A stretch of DNA of 64,000 bases, taken from Diadema setosum (taxonomy: Eukaryota; Echinodermata; Echinoidea; Diadematoida; Diadematidae). A model generated the notes under the pieces. That model was not told the origin of the DNA, did not search any database, and saw only the letters and a program-made list of their open reading frames with translations. A program made the translations under genes and the position numbers. The stretch is from positions 36,715,542 through 36,779,541 of the forward strand of contig NC_092694.1 of assembly GCF_964275005.1 (NCBI RefSeq), written 5' to 3'. How positions within the stretch are numbered: position 1 is the stretch's first letter; the number at the start of each line of letters is the position of its first letter. Of the stretch, positions 33,801-44,800 are shown piece after piece.

Positions 33801-34660
33801 GAGATGCGAGTCCTCACATTAGAAGGGTGCCCCGTGGCCTTGCCTCCCTGTCACCACACTCTGCCATCTTTGGTCAGTCCCACAGGAAGGTCGATGGTCA
33901 CGCCAGTCCCCTGGTCAGACCGCACCAGAGTGGGGTCAAGGTTCAGGGTGGGGCAAGCCTCAAGAGAGTGCGGAGTTTGAAGGGAAGCGCTCCTGCCTCT
34001 CCTCAGCCAGCCCTGTCAAAGACTCCAGGCAGTGTGGGCAAGTCACATCAAAAGATGAATGTCAATTCAGATGAAGTAAATGACATACAAGTTCCGGTCA
34101 AGGCAAGAAGTAGCCCACGAATGGCCTTAAAGGGAAACGTTAAGCGGGTTTTAAGTATCAAGGGAAGTGCTTCGTCTGAGAAAAAGATTAGTTCTGTTGA
34201 GCATTCAACACTAATGGGGAGTCATGAGGAATTGAATGTTGATGATCAATCAGTCCAAACACATCCAAAGAATCCCAGCTTAGATGTCAAAATTGAAAGC
34301 AAAAAGTCCCCCAGCCCTAAAGTAGGCATACTCACTGTAAAGAATCAGAATGAGCAGTGCTATAATCCCCTCAGCAAATCAAAACCCCATAGCCCCAAAC
34401 ACAAGGGCAATCTCTCGTCACCTAAGACTGGTGATAACCAGATTTTGGTGCTTCATAGCAGTAGGGCTTATGCCCCAGGGAAGGAAAACAAAGGAGTGTC
34501 ACCAGGCACAGTGATGGGTGTAACAGCAAAGCTTAAAGGTAAAGTGGGGAGTCCCCTCAAGGAAAAGAAGCCACCTCGGAGATCCCTTGGTAGGATCCCA
34601 AACAACTTAGTGGCAGAAAAAGTAGCCACATTCAGTAATGGCAATGACAGTAATGCCTAG
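22876..34660 (+). CDS. XK-related membrane protein, XKR4/6/7-like, with very long C-terminal tail
   Basis: Joined exons: 22876-23071, 24088-24271, 26329-26519, 28365-28574, 30632-30913 and 31875-34660. All are GT-AG and in frame (3849 nt, 1282 residues). Residues from about 45 to 368 form the XK-related multi-pass domain: FDGIFVLVSMGLLVADLIT, the family signature FLESAPQVVLQLYIM (around 166-180), FNLKEGRSRLRV and MILYYRFLHP. The family includes caspase-activated phospholipid scramblases (XKR4, XKR8, XKR9) as well as members without shown activity. The tail (about 370-1282) is polar, Ser/Lys-rich and probably disordered. It contains an internal repeat (KRVRSLKGSA near 1051, KRVLSIKGSA near 1111). 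I saw no textbook DEVD-type caspase site. Vertebrate members are about 580-650 residues, so the extra length is all tail. Which vertebrate paralogue is closest cannot be decided here. Confidence 0.92.
23108..23317. mobile_element. hAT-like MITE in XKR intron 1 (family M)
   Basis: It starts CAGGGGCTGATCCAGGA and ends with the complement of CAGTGGCAGATCAATCCAG. No ORF. It follows a 25-base poly-T tract directly after exon 1. A related element lies at 48352. Confidence 0.6.
23318..24087 (+). other. XKR intron 1, remainder
   Basis: No recognised feature apart from a short GT-rich tract near 23760-23780. Confidence 0.45.
24088..24271 (+). CDS. XKR coding exon 2
   Basis: Codes SIVTCKYFVSGDITWGSLTL and on to IFSVRWYLNDDD and VHVCQVGPLHR, the conserved second and third membrane segments of XK-related proteins. 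The acceptor is tttgtgcag and the donor gtaaat. Confidence 0.92.
24390..25502 (+). mobile_element. Helentron-like element with DR1 nuclear-receptor site array (group H2, copy 1)
   Basis: The 5' end TTGTCCCCGCCGAACGAG folds into a hairpin with GAGCAGGGGAC. A GTCCGT-rich stretch and about six tandem ~157-bp units (starting near TGCTACTCCTTCGCCATT) follow. Near the 3' end come CCGGCGGGGAC (the inverted 5' stem) and the stem-loop ATTACGC-ACC-GCGTAAT. Each unit contains TGACCTNTGACCTTGA: a perfect DR1 overlapping an extended NR5A/ERR half-site. DR1s lie at 24607, 24765, 24922, 25080, 25238 and 25395. It sits in XKR intron 2 and encodes no protein. Confidence 0.7.
25503..26328 (+). other. XKR intron 2, 3' part
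   Basis: AT-rich with an A-rich run near 26167-26200. No exon or mobile-element end was recognised. Confidence 0.45.
26329..26519 (+). CDS. XKR coding exon 3
   Basis: Codes YVNAFRTGLEARQTKDPADF and then FLESAPQVVLQLYIM, the family hallmark. The acceptor is gggtgcag and the donor gtgggc. Confidence 0.94.
26525..26744 (+). mobile_element. Probable left part of an hAT-like MITE split by the LINE
   Basis: Starts CAGGGTTCCCAGCCCAT with repeated AATCAGGGAAA motifs. Similar AATCAGGGAATTTTG sequence appears on the other side of the LINE at 27620-27650, so the LINE may have landed in it. Confidence 0.4.
26745..27540 (+). mobile_element. 5'-truncated L2/CR1-like LINE, second family
   Basis: It encodes the end of a reverse transcriptase: HTVKNLGVHFD, RSLVLSRLDYGNSLL, then LKQLHWLPIKERIDFKLALV and FRRKLKTELFQL, ending at 27432. 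The reading frame shifts once near 27045-27060, where an A-run is expanded in the LQKVQNRAARLVLG motif. The 3' UTR has CAGCGCTTTGATCAGG and ends in ATT repeats. It lies inside XKR intron 3 in the sense direction and is a dead copy. Confidence 0.85.
27718..27765 (+). mobile_element. Small second fragment of the same LINE
   Basis: CATGTCAGTAAAGTATGCCA and the following bases repeat 26875-26915 of the LINE with one or two changes. A 28-base A-run follows at about 27806-27833. Confidence 0.6.
27766..28364 (+). other. XKR intron 3, 3' part
   Basis: No recognised feature beyond the A-run near 27806-27833. Confidence 0.45.
28365..28574 (+). CDS. XKR coding exon 4
   Basis: Codes TSAMVSLFSLCWALGAYSRA, then HRKVRRDKKIVSWPG and SSRVAALVLFASVFKGY. 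The acceptor is ctctag and the donor gtaagt. Confidence 0.94.
28614..29002. mobile_element. TTAA fold-back MITE (family B, copy 3)
   Basis: Flanked by TTAA at 28610-28613 and 29003-29006. It starts AGGGATGTTACAGTTTTGG and ends TACTATGCCATCCCT. The arms pair around a centre near 28795-28815. It is uninterrupted and about 390 bp. Confidence 0.85.
29007..29090. mobile_element. TTAA-flanked MITE (family G, copy 3)
   Basis: Starts CCTGTTAAAGACTAGTCC straight after the TTAA that ends family B copy 3, and ends GTCCTCAACGGG. The right-hand TTAA reads TTAC. Confidence 0.7.
29102..29920 (+). mobile_element. Helentron-like element with X-box array (group H1, copy 1)
   Basis: 5' end TAATTATACTCCCGCC with hairpin (CCGCCAAACGAAGTTTG); a CGGTCGG-rich stretch; about four ~160-bp units. 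Near the 3' end come GGCAGGGGTATAACC and the stem-loop GTCGC-TGTA-GCGAC, ending ATTTCTAG before TT. Exact GTTGCCATGGTAAC palindromes lie at 29297, 29457, 29618 and 29781. It sits in XKR intron 4. Confidence 0.72.
29921..30631 (+). other. XKR intron 4, 3' part
   Basis: A T-rich stretch near 29940-30050, then unremarkable AT-rich intron sequence. Confidence 0.45.
30632..30913 (+). CDS. XKR coding exon 5
   Basis: Codes LHWLGMMTWVHLQQTDFCST, then VVSVIYIFCFFNLKEGRSR and LLVEDSALLAVWF. It corresponds to the IIYIFSWFNVKEGRTR block of vertebrate XKR4. The acceptor is actgcag and the donor gtaagt. Confidence 0.94.
30914..31874 (+). other. XKR intron 5
   Basis: Short G-run near 30927-30944. At 31690-31740 the sequence GAGCGCTATATAAATGATCC plus TATTGTATT repeats looks like the 3' tail of an L2-type LINE. 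No exon. Confidence 0.5.
31875..34660 (+). CDS. XKR coding exon 6 (last membrane segment plus tail)
   Basis: Starts GVVSMILYYRFLHPS after a ccccag acceptor and stays open for 927 further codons to TAG at 34658-34660. Beyond the membrane segment, composition is rich in Ser, Lys and Pro, with many SP sites. The exon is unbroken, and it carries none of the transposon families seen in the introns. Confidence 0.93.
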
Positions 34661-36853
34661 ATACAGACCATCTGCAAGGGAACCTTGGTTTGAACCACAG
34701 GTCTCAGTCGGATAAGGTGATGGGTAGTTCTATTTCCATATTAGAGAACATTAAATTACATGTACTTTTATTTCTAAAATGCACCTATGAGGAAGATTGT
34801 TTGCCTCGGAAGTTCAAACAAGCAACTTAGCTCTAGAATAATGAATTTGTCAGAAATATTGTGAGAGCAAATGAAGTCGACGTAGACACATGCCAGAGGG
34901 AACCCCGATATCAGCCTGCCTGCATCATGGAGATTTAGTCAGTATCATTAACTGGGCAAAGAATTCTAAAGATCAAAGCATCAAACTGAATCGGTGCTGC
35001 AGTCCGAAACAAATCACTTCCAAGAAAGGAAGGTTCTGACCCGGGCACTTTAGCGATGAATATTGAGATAGCACTAGTTAATCAATTCAACTTGTCATTG
35101 AACAAGACCAGTCCATCCTCAATATCTGTATTTTTATCTATGTGTATTAGCCACATTGTATACCAAGGTAAAGGTATGAGTCAAGGATAGAAAGTTGCAG
35201 AAGTGAAGAGCTAACTACTGAATGAGATTGCTTTGATTTGCCTTTCTTGACAACGGACAGGACTTTAAATAGTTTGATCTTACACTGTAGAATGCAAATC
35301 AGCAGAGCGCTGTTTTGGTATCTCGGGGAGAGACACAGATTAAAGAGACAATATAACTGAGGAGTATCTGCATTTATAATTGGAAGGATAAGTGTTTGTA
35401 TTCATGAACCATTCTGATATATGTACAAATAATGATTCAGTTGTATTAGAATAAGGAGGAAAAGTGTTATGGTTATGTATTTATACAAGAAAGTGGTCAA
35501 CGATGTATGTGAGTTCATTGGGCAAGGTAGGGGTTAGACCGTGCAATGTGTCTTGATGTGGGAATGATGAGTAGTGAGAAGGAAGACCAGACATAGGTGG
35601 GGCTGATGATGATGTAACTATTTCTTTCAGTGGTATTCAAGTGGATACTACAAGCGCTTCACGTTTTTGTTATTTTCTGGCAGAATAGAAATGTATCCTT
35701 TGCTGAAAGTAGTGCCATGGTAGAATACTACAAGTGCATAGTGTGGGAAGAATCAAACAATTAGTTCTTTCACACACGACTCAATCATATATATGATGAT
35801 GTTTGTTTAACCACTGAAAATGAAACTATTAAAATTACAGACCACTTAGATTGCACACAAATTGTATAGTCTTGAAAGTTCAAGAGTAAAAAAAAAGTTT
35901 GAAGATATACAAACTTTCCTATTGTGCCATCCAATGCTTCATTTAATGTGACTAGAGTTTGATGGAAGAGAAATATCCAAGTATTTAATGTCTGACCATG
36001 AAGCCACAATGCCCTCTTGAAGGAGTGTACTTATCCATTAAGAGTATCTGCTACTCTCGAATAGATGAATACAATCTTATGTGACAGGAGACAACAATGA
36101 TACAGAGCAAAGAGATACAAACTAGGATGTCACATTGTTTTTGAACTTTGATTTTTGTCCTTCAGTTTTGAAAGTAGAAATTCTATAAGTGTCGGCCTAC
36201 AAATCAAATTTTCTATGGGTTAATTGTATTTGGTGCTATATACACTTTGAAAACTTAGCAACAGTGACTGTTCAGTAAATGGTAGAGGGAAGCACCGTCA
36301 AAAGACAAGCTTTTGTGCTCCGTAATTTCTCCTCATCTGCATTCATCACCCCGAGAGTGAAACTTACCCTAACTCCTTGAGCTTGTCAATCTTCTTGTGG
36401 GATCTGGTTTTCCCCATGTAGCATACAGTAGCATGTATACCCAGTGGTGGTGGGTGAATCACAGCCACGCCCAGACAAACCTTCCTCTCTCTCCGATTTT
36501 AAAAGGAAGTGAGGAGGGGCAGATGCACTTTTGCATTGATTTGACCTTTGACCTTTTGTTAAACACTGGGAGGAGGTGAAGAACAAGTTTGTAGTGATAG
36601 TTTGCCCCATTGGTCGTGGTAAATTCCCCCAAACAGTAATGCTAAGATTTCGGTCTCAACTGAGAGTTGGCTTAGAAAAGGTAAATCAAATTGGTTGAAA
36701 ACAAAAATATCTCCCTCGTCATTCACCGCGATATCAAGCACTCTGATGAGTGAGTTTTTACATGAAGAAGTCTCAAATTTTCTTGGTCAGTGAACTCAAC
36801 CTACGATCTCTATCACAAATATGATATATAAGGGGTATTAATTTCAGTCAGCC

Positions 36854-36859
36854 AATAAA
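36854..36859 (+). terminator. Candidate polyadenylation signal for XKR
   Basis: AATAAA about 2.2 kb after the XKR stop codon. It may serve a shorter transcript form; this is inference only. Confidence 0.3.
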
Positions 36860-37780
36860 GTTGCCTGCAAAGTTGGACCATGTTGTTTGTAAGAAGCTAG
36901 CCAATCGTTTCACCATTGGGCATGCATACAAGTGAGATTCTATCAGTCGTGCACATTATGACTTGACCCAATCTTCATTCATGGTGGAGGTTGAAAAGAA
37001 ATTTGCTCTTGCTCTAAATGGCCGCATCGTTGCTGTGACGTGAATACATATATTTTAGATAGAATTATAGGTGGAAGGACATACCGTAAATAGGTGTCAG
37101 ACACGTTTTGACAATCATCTTTTTTGCACATTATGTATATACCGGTATGTAATCTTCTTTGGACAATATTTTGTTGATGTTCTTCCTATTTCCTATTTCA
37201 TACACAAAAGTTAATTCAGATTGTTGACGCTTTTGAAGTGTGAGATTTCGTGACAGACAAGCAGAGAAATTGTACAGTTACACGTATGTAATCATGTGAC
37301 CGTGTGTGTGTGATTATGTCGCATTTTATGCACAGTGTACACAGTACATTGCTTGGTGACGGGACTCAGCGATTTCTAGTACTCAACAGTTCTTGAGTAC
37401 ACTTAGATCCGAGTTGCCATAAACTTCTGACGACCCTTCAGTTGAAGTTTGAATCCTTTGTCTCCGGCGATACATTGTATTCCTCTACGACATCGCCTAC
37501 GATTGCCAAAATGGCAATATCATTTATGTGATTTACAGCGCAACTGTAAAAGCTTATAATATTTGCAAACAATCCGCCTATGCATCCTTGCGTGCCAATC
37601 CTGCTTTATGATACGTCTTTGTTGCGTTTTAATGTCCACTTGAGTACTTTTCATTCATGCTATAAATATGTATGCCTTTGTGATAGTAGACGGATGGGCC
37701 GTCAGAATTTCACTCCTCCGCTTTCACTTCTTAAAGTATATTGCTTTTCATGTTTATTTCGTCCTTGTAAGATCATGTTA

Positions 37781-37783
<3 letters not shown>

Positions 37784-37821
<38 letters not shown>
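37784..37821. repeat. (GT)n microsatellite
   Basis: About 19 uninterrupted GT units. Confidence 0.95.
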
Positions 37822-37824
<3 letters not shown>

Positions 37825-37944
37825 ACAGTGTACGGCTGTATCTACATGTACCATACAGTGTATTTATCAATATGGAGTACTACAGTAGTTCTTACAGCTG
37901 GGACACACCGTAATTACTCTTGTGACAATTATGCCATTGGTTAA

Positions 37945-38479
37945 AGGACAAGTTCACCTTCATAAACATAAGGATTTAGAGAATGTAGCAATGTTAGTAG
38001 AATACATCATTGAAAGTTTGAGGAAAATCAGACAATCCGTTTTTGTTCAGTCACTGCTGGATGAGAAGACTACTGCAGCATATGATGTCACATGAGTACA
38101 ACAATATCAGGAAAATATAAAGAGAATATCCCAAATTTTCATCTTTTGAAAAAAGTACAAATTCCCTTGACTTGTTACTGTTATGGGTAATATTATTCCC
38201 CCTGCCTTTAGAAAGAGGCAAGTCAAGTGCTCTTTTATTATGCGAAAAAAGTGAAAATATATTGAATTTTCTTTACATTTTCTTTATACTGTTGTACGCA
38301 TATGACATCACAAGCTGTAGTAGTCTCCTCATCCAACAGTTCCAACACAAAAATTTTAAAAATTCATAACTTTTGCATCGATTGTCTAATTTTCCTCAAA
38401 CTTTCACTGATGTGTTCTACTGTACTAATATTGCTGCATTCTCTCAATCATTATGTTTATGAAGGTGAGCTTGTCATTG
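37945..38479. mobile_element. TTAA fold-back MITE (family A, copy 2)
   Basis: Starts AGGACAAGTTCACCTTCA after TTAA 37941-37944. The right arm ends GGTGAGCTTGTC with a degenerate TTAA. The arms are close to those of copy 1. Confidence 0.8.
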
Positions 38480-39342
38480 AATGAAGTACCCAAGATTATT
38501 ATGTACTGCCTATAAAAAAAAGAGAGAAATGTCTGAATACATCAGAGGCTGAATATGACAACATTTTATGCTGTATTTATTAGTATACCTCTTGAATAAT
38601 AACTTGGGATCTTTGTTTAAATATTTTACATGTACATTTCTTGATAATGTAGCTGGAATAAGCATATGTGTATACGTGTCTTTTTCCCCCTCCTTAGGGA
38701 TTTCTCTTTTTATTCAAGCCGGTATTTTTTCTTTTACCTATCAGTGTTGATTAAGGACCATTGTTTTATGTTGTATCTATATATTTCACAAATACTTTTT
38801 ATCAAACTTCAATACTTGTGTGTATGATTAGCACTTTTTTTATGTTAATGATATGAAGTAGTCAAATGTATTCTGCCTATGAGGTTGTTCATTATGCACC
38901 TTTTGAAATACGTGTTTTTATTCAAGATACAATGTAGTACTGTCATGAGAGGTGAAAATTTCACAAGCAGGGCTTGGATTTTGACAAGTATGAATTTTGT
39001 GGAATATGCTCTCGCGAGTATATGACATTTGTGAAATATACGGTGATATATTGGTTATTCTACTAATCCTAGTGACGGTGATGGCTGCATGTTTGATTTG
39101 CTACAGTCTATTAAATGTATGCATGAGTATTCAATTATCTGTATTCTGATCGTAAAACCTGTTCTCCGTATAGAATGCCACTGCCACTGCGGCAAAGTAC
39201 ATAATTATGATGTACACGTACATAAATTGCAATACATGCAGTTGTATATTAATTCATCACTCCGCTATGTCGCTGATAATGTACGCAGGACAGCCATCGC
39301 GTACTTGGTTTGTGGTTGTACAATGTACATGTACAATATAAA

Positions 39343-39517
39343 TCGAGGAACCTCGTTATAATGGTGTCGAATATAGCGTGATATGATAACAGCGTATATT
39401 TTGCAAGTCCCATGCTTGTTATATTCGTTTGTTTTCAATCCGTGATACACCGAAATACCCGATATAACAAGGAAATTTAAGTGTTCCCAAGCAGTTTGTT
39501 ATAACGAGTTCCCCTTG
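39343..39517. mobile_element. pogo/Tigger-like MITE (copy 2)
   Basis: Inverted ends GAGGAACCTCGTTATAA and TTATAACGAGTTCCCCTTG, about 175 bp, non-coding. Related in style to the element at 17737. Confidence 0.6.
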
Positions 39518-40579
39518 TACATGCGAAGCATTTTATTTGCGATAAAGTCATGACCGCAAGAATTTTCACGATACATGTATGAATAGCAAAATCTCGCTAC
39601 AATAGAGAAATAAAATAAGTCACTAACGGCATACATTTTAAATGCGAAGAGGCAAATACACGTACAATGTATTTTATTTATCAGAGGATCAGAGGATGTA
39701 ATGGGATAAATATAGAAAGATCAGTTATAATCATTTGAGAATAAGGGTGTGGGATGGTTTCATCTTTGTCTTATGGATAGCCGTGACAAATGCACAAGGT
39801 TGCACAACAAGATGTACACGATGTAGTTCTTTATCTTTGACACTAACGACCTTATATTCACTGTCTCTCCATTAGGGACATAACTTGCTGTTGAAGGATG
39901 TTGTAAACAGGTTCTATCAGGTGGTTTTGTTTTTTGTTTTTTGTTGATAGTTTTTTTGTTTTTTGTTTTTTGTTTTTTTGTTTCTTGTTTTTTAAAGCAG
40001 ATGTCTTGTGCGTTCATGTTCAATATGAATACAGGCAATGCCATTCTTCTGTAAGCTGGAACGTGACAGAAAGCTATGTGTGTCATGCTGTCCTAGAAAA
40101 TCAAAACAAAACATTGTCCTCAGTTATATTATAGCTGTAGTTAAATAACAACCTTCGACTATTTCAAGGAACTGTAGGAGTGGATCGACATTGCTGTGTA
40201 GCAGCTATAACGTTTAGATGCCCATTAAATTATAGAAGTCCGGTAATGAGAGTGTTTCCAATGAAATCCAATATGTTTGCTTCTATGCATTGTATCTGTG
40301 TATTCCAATACTGTATATACATTGTATGTGTGTATGTACATGTAACATACTTGTACTACTGTAAAGTGGACCTCGCGTATATCGACATTGCCTAAAGCGA
40401 CAAATCATGGCTTCGTAAAAGTTCAGAATTTTTATTTTCTTATTTATTTTGTTGACAAATTGACACGTTTTCTCCGGTCCTGTGCATGGGTTTACTTTAA
40501 GTGTTCTTGCAAACTTTCTTCAACGAAATTGTTCTCCCGATTTTCATGGTAGTAGTCCATAGGATTTTTTCTTATCATC

Positions 40580-40665
40580 ATTATTTTATTTTGATTTATT
40601 TTATTTTATTTTGTTTTGTTTTATTTTATTTCATTTTATTTCATTGTATTTCATTTTATTTTGTA
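40580..40665. repeat. TTTTA/TTTCA pentanucleotide repeat
   Basis: Imperfect tandem TTTTATTTTA and TTTCATTTTA units. Confidence 0.8.
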
Positions 40666-41828
40666 TAGAAATCTCGTGAGGTAAAGTACACTGTACCTCT
40701 TTGTAAACGTATAAGACGAGATTTTGGATGTAGCCGATTTCTTGATTCAGACTTGGTCTGACGTAATAATGACAAGGAAAATTTGAGTATAAATAACCTT
40801 TTACTCAACGTAAAAACACGTTTACCTATTTCAACGTGTCAAAGGAAGGAAAGGCGTTTCATTGTTCTTTTTATATAGAAAGGTTGTGTTGGTAGCTAAT
40901 TTTCTTGTCCTGCTTTTCACAAATCACCTTGGAAACGGACATTTACTTCCTACAATACAGGAAACGAGAAAGCTACCGTCATACAAAATTTGTTTCTTTT
41001 TTGTTTGTATGGACCATCATGTTGAAAGTCATGCTGAATACAAACATGCTGAATAAATACATTTTTTTGTGTTTTTACACACTTGTTTGACTTTGTGTCT
41101 TGATCTGACTTGGTTTTTACTTTGAAACATCAACAAATCTTTCCTTTTTACTGCAAAATCTTCTCATATCTCTAGGAATTAGGTGTGATTTATTGACTAA
41201 AAATAGCAGCCAAGAGGCTGAATTACATTCAGCTTACAATAAAAACATAAAATTAGAGTATAGAACAATTAATGAGCTACATTATATTTGCAATTCACAA
41301 ACTTTACATGAAATTATACGTATAGTGTACATCCATCTAAACCAACAAAACACAGCAAGTGAAAGTAACAGTCGGTATGTACATACCATATATCTTCCTT
41401 TTTCGTACAACTGTGGGTTTTTGCTTCGGACAATCGTTTATGAGCATGAAGGGAACATTTGCATTGAAGAAAAGGAAAGGTTATTCACAAAACAAATACA
41501 AAACTTCTTTCTTTTTTTTTACCATCCAGTGAAAATATTGGAAATGTCCGAGGAATTTAATGGAATTGTTGGGAACCATGAGACACACACAATAATTACG
41601 TGTAATAATAATAATAATAATAATTGCATTTATATGGCGCTTCATACTGACGTTTCTAAGCGCACTTTGCTACTCATACAAATAGACTAGAAAACACAAT
41701 AACATTAACAAAATTAACGTTAACAGTAACAAAAGAAGAAGAAAGAAAAGAAAAGAAAAGAAAAATACATGTGATACAATGGTACAATAATTGATAACTG
41801 TGTGCGCCTCCAGAAAAAAAAAAATATA

Positions 41829-41860
<32 letters not shown>

Positions 41861-41861
<1 letters not shown>

Positions 41862-44800
41862 TACAGCTGATTAAACAGGTGAGTTTTAAGAAGAATTTTA
41901 AATGATTCGACAGATGAGGCATTCTGAATATAAAGAGGAAGTTTATTCCAAAGAGTGGGAGCAATGGAAGAAAAGGCTCGGTCACCATAACGGGTTTTTG
42001 TACGTGGGCCATGAAGTAATTGGAGAGAGGAAGATGAACGGAGGGGTCTGGCAGAAGAGGAGGAGCGGAGAGAGACTAGGTTTTGAAGATATATGGGTGC
42101 AAGATTACGTGTGATTTTGTACGTCAGAAGTAGGATCTTGAAAGTAATACGGGAATGTACTGGAAGCCAATGGAGTGAGCGGAGAACAGGAGATATATGG
42201 TCATGTCTCCTACTAAGGGAGACTAATCTAGCGGCTGAATTTTGGATACGTTGGAGAGGGGATATGTGAGAAAGAGGGAGGCCGGCAAGGAGGGAGTTGC
42301 AGTAGTCCAGATAGGAGGAGACGAAGGCATGGACGAGCCGCTCAGCTGATGATTGATCAAGCAGACGCCTGATCTTCCCTATTTTGAAAATACCCCATGA
42401 TGCGGACTTACAAATGTTTGTGATATGGTGTTTAAGAGTTAAGTGTTTGTCCAAAGTAAAGCCAAGGTCTCTAACACAGTCAGAGACCTTAATAATCCCA
42501 TCCCGAGTAGTTAGATCTGGTAGAGGAACTGTGCTCCTAAACTGTGAAGAGAAATGGATGAGTTCAGACTTGTCTTCGTTCAGACGGAGTCTGTTGGCAG
42601 TGGACCAGGTTTTGATGTCGTTGAGACATTCTCTCAGTGAATTAACAGCAGCAATCCTATCGCCAGGTGACATAGTTATGTAAATTTGAGTGTCGTCAGC
42701 ATACATAGCGTAGTTGACTCCATGATGACAATTGATGATTCTGGTGAGTGGACCTGTATAGAGGAGAAAAAGAAGGGGGCCGGCAACGGATCCTTGCGGA
42801 ACTCCGCAGCTGATAGGACTAGGACGTGACCAGGTCCCATTGATTATCACCCTCTGTCTGCGATCTTGAAGATATGACTTGATCCATTGGATGGCAGTGC
42901 CTGTGATGGAATAGTCATTACTAAGTCGTTGTAGTAGCAACGTGTGGTCGAGCGTGTCAAACGCAGCCGAATAGTCAAGAAGAAGAAGAGCAGCCTCATT
43001 GCCCTTGTCGACAGCAAGAAGGAGATCGTTGAGCACTTTCAACAAGGCAGTTTCTGTTGAGTGGAGGTTGCGGTATGCTGACTGGTTTGTAGGAAGCAGA
43101 TGATTACTGTCAACATAAGACATTAACTGTGTAGACACAATCCTTTCAAGAAGCTTACTCACAAATGGCAGATTGGCAATTGGTCGGTAATTGCTCAGGA
43201 CATCGGGATCTAGGTTCGGTTTCTTCAACAGAGGGGAAACAAGAGATGTCTTGAAAGGTATTGGAACTATACCCGATGACAATGATGTGTTAATGATGTG
43301 TTTTAGAACCGGAAGCAGCTCATCAAGGCACTCTTTGAGCAGCCAAGTTGGAAGAGGGTCCAGACTGCAAGATTTTGGTGGAGATAGCATGATGAGACGT
43401 CGAAGCTGTTCATCAGTGACTGGATTAAACTCGCTCAGGTTGCAGTTCAAAGAGTTCTCAGGAGCCTGGACGGATAACTCCAAATGGTTCACGTCAGATA
43501 CAAAGGAAGACACAATATCATCGATTTTCTTCATGAAGAATATACTGAACCTGTGCGCCAGTTCTGAGTCAGATGAGTGTTCAGGATAAATAGCAGAGTC
43601 AGAAGGGGTGGACAGTTTCTTCACGAAATTGAATAGTCGTTTCGAGTCAGCATTGGCGATCTCTTTTCTCAGGTACTGGGACTTTGCATCAGTAATCAGA
43701 CTGTAGTACAGCTCACATTCTTGACGATACAGGTCCATGTCAGTCTGCATGCCGGACTTCAACATGCGACGTTCTGCACGACGCCGACGCCTCCTGGCCT
43801 CCCTAACCTCATCAGAGAACCAAGGGGCATTGGGTCTAATTGTCACAGTCACGGTTTTAACAGGGGCATGCTTGTCCAACAGATTACTCAGCATGTCATT
43901 ATACATTGAAATTGCTTCTGTAGGACAAGATGTACACTGGGAAGTCAACAAAGCCTGTTTAATATCCTGGCGGAAAGAGTTGGTGTCAACATTGCGAAGC
44001 TTTCTAAAGCTTACTTTCCTTCTAGGATTTGGTGGGCCTTTAAGATTAATGGCGGAAAGAATGGCGGAGTGATCAGATGGCAAAGATGGCAATACAGTGA
44101 TATGGGAAATAATATCTTCAGATTTCCTACTAAAGACTAAATCAAGTGTGTGGCCTGCTTGGTGAGTGGCACCCTTAACATGTTGATGAAACCCAAAGGC
44201 TTCGACGGCATTGAGAAAAGACTGAGCGAAACTATCAGCAGAATCATCTACATGTATATTAAAGTCACCAAGAAGAATGGTTGGATGAGCATCAACAGCA
44301 GCACTCTCGAGGAGAGTTAAAAACTCATCAAGAAAGTCGTTGCTGGTAAAGGTGTGACGAGAGGAATGGGGTGGGCGATAAATGCAATAAACCCGAACAG
44401 TAGATGAAGAAGTGAGATGAATCGTGAAATCTAGCAGTTCAAAAGACATAAATTTGTGTGTGTCATTGACAACACAACGCGCAGCAGACCTATACAGGAC
44501 GCAGATACCACCTCCTCTAGATGTCTTTCTGGGATGATTGATAATATTGAAATTTGGAAGGGATAATTTCAATTCAGCAAGGGTAGGCTCATCCCTCTGG
44601 TCACCTGAAAGCCATGACTCAGTGATGACTAACACATCAATATCATTATCTATGATCAGAGTTGACACTGCATCGACTTTATTCGTCAAGGATCTTGCGT
44701 TCCATAAACCAAATTGAGACCCACTGGAAGCATCACAAAGGGACTGTGACCTTGGAATCCTTCGCCTACGGCGTCCCTTGTGAGTACGTCGCTGCTGGGC

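Larger units (their letters stand above)
34661..41600 (+). other. XKR 3' flank, possibly a long 3' UTR
   Basis: Almost 7 kb without a recognisable coding exon on either strand. It is poorer in mobile elements than the introns (only two MITEs seen). Candidate polyadenylation signals AATAAA lie at 36854-36859 and 41052-41057. A long 3' UTR is an inference; the transcript end is not fixed by sequence alone. Confidence 0.45.

Noticed and set aside
41193-41690. 165-residue plus-strand ORF
   Set aside because: Low-complexity, ends in the LINE 3' tail, and has no known motif.
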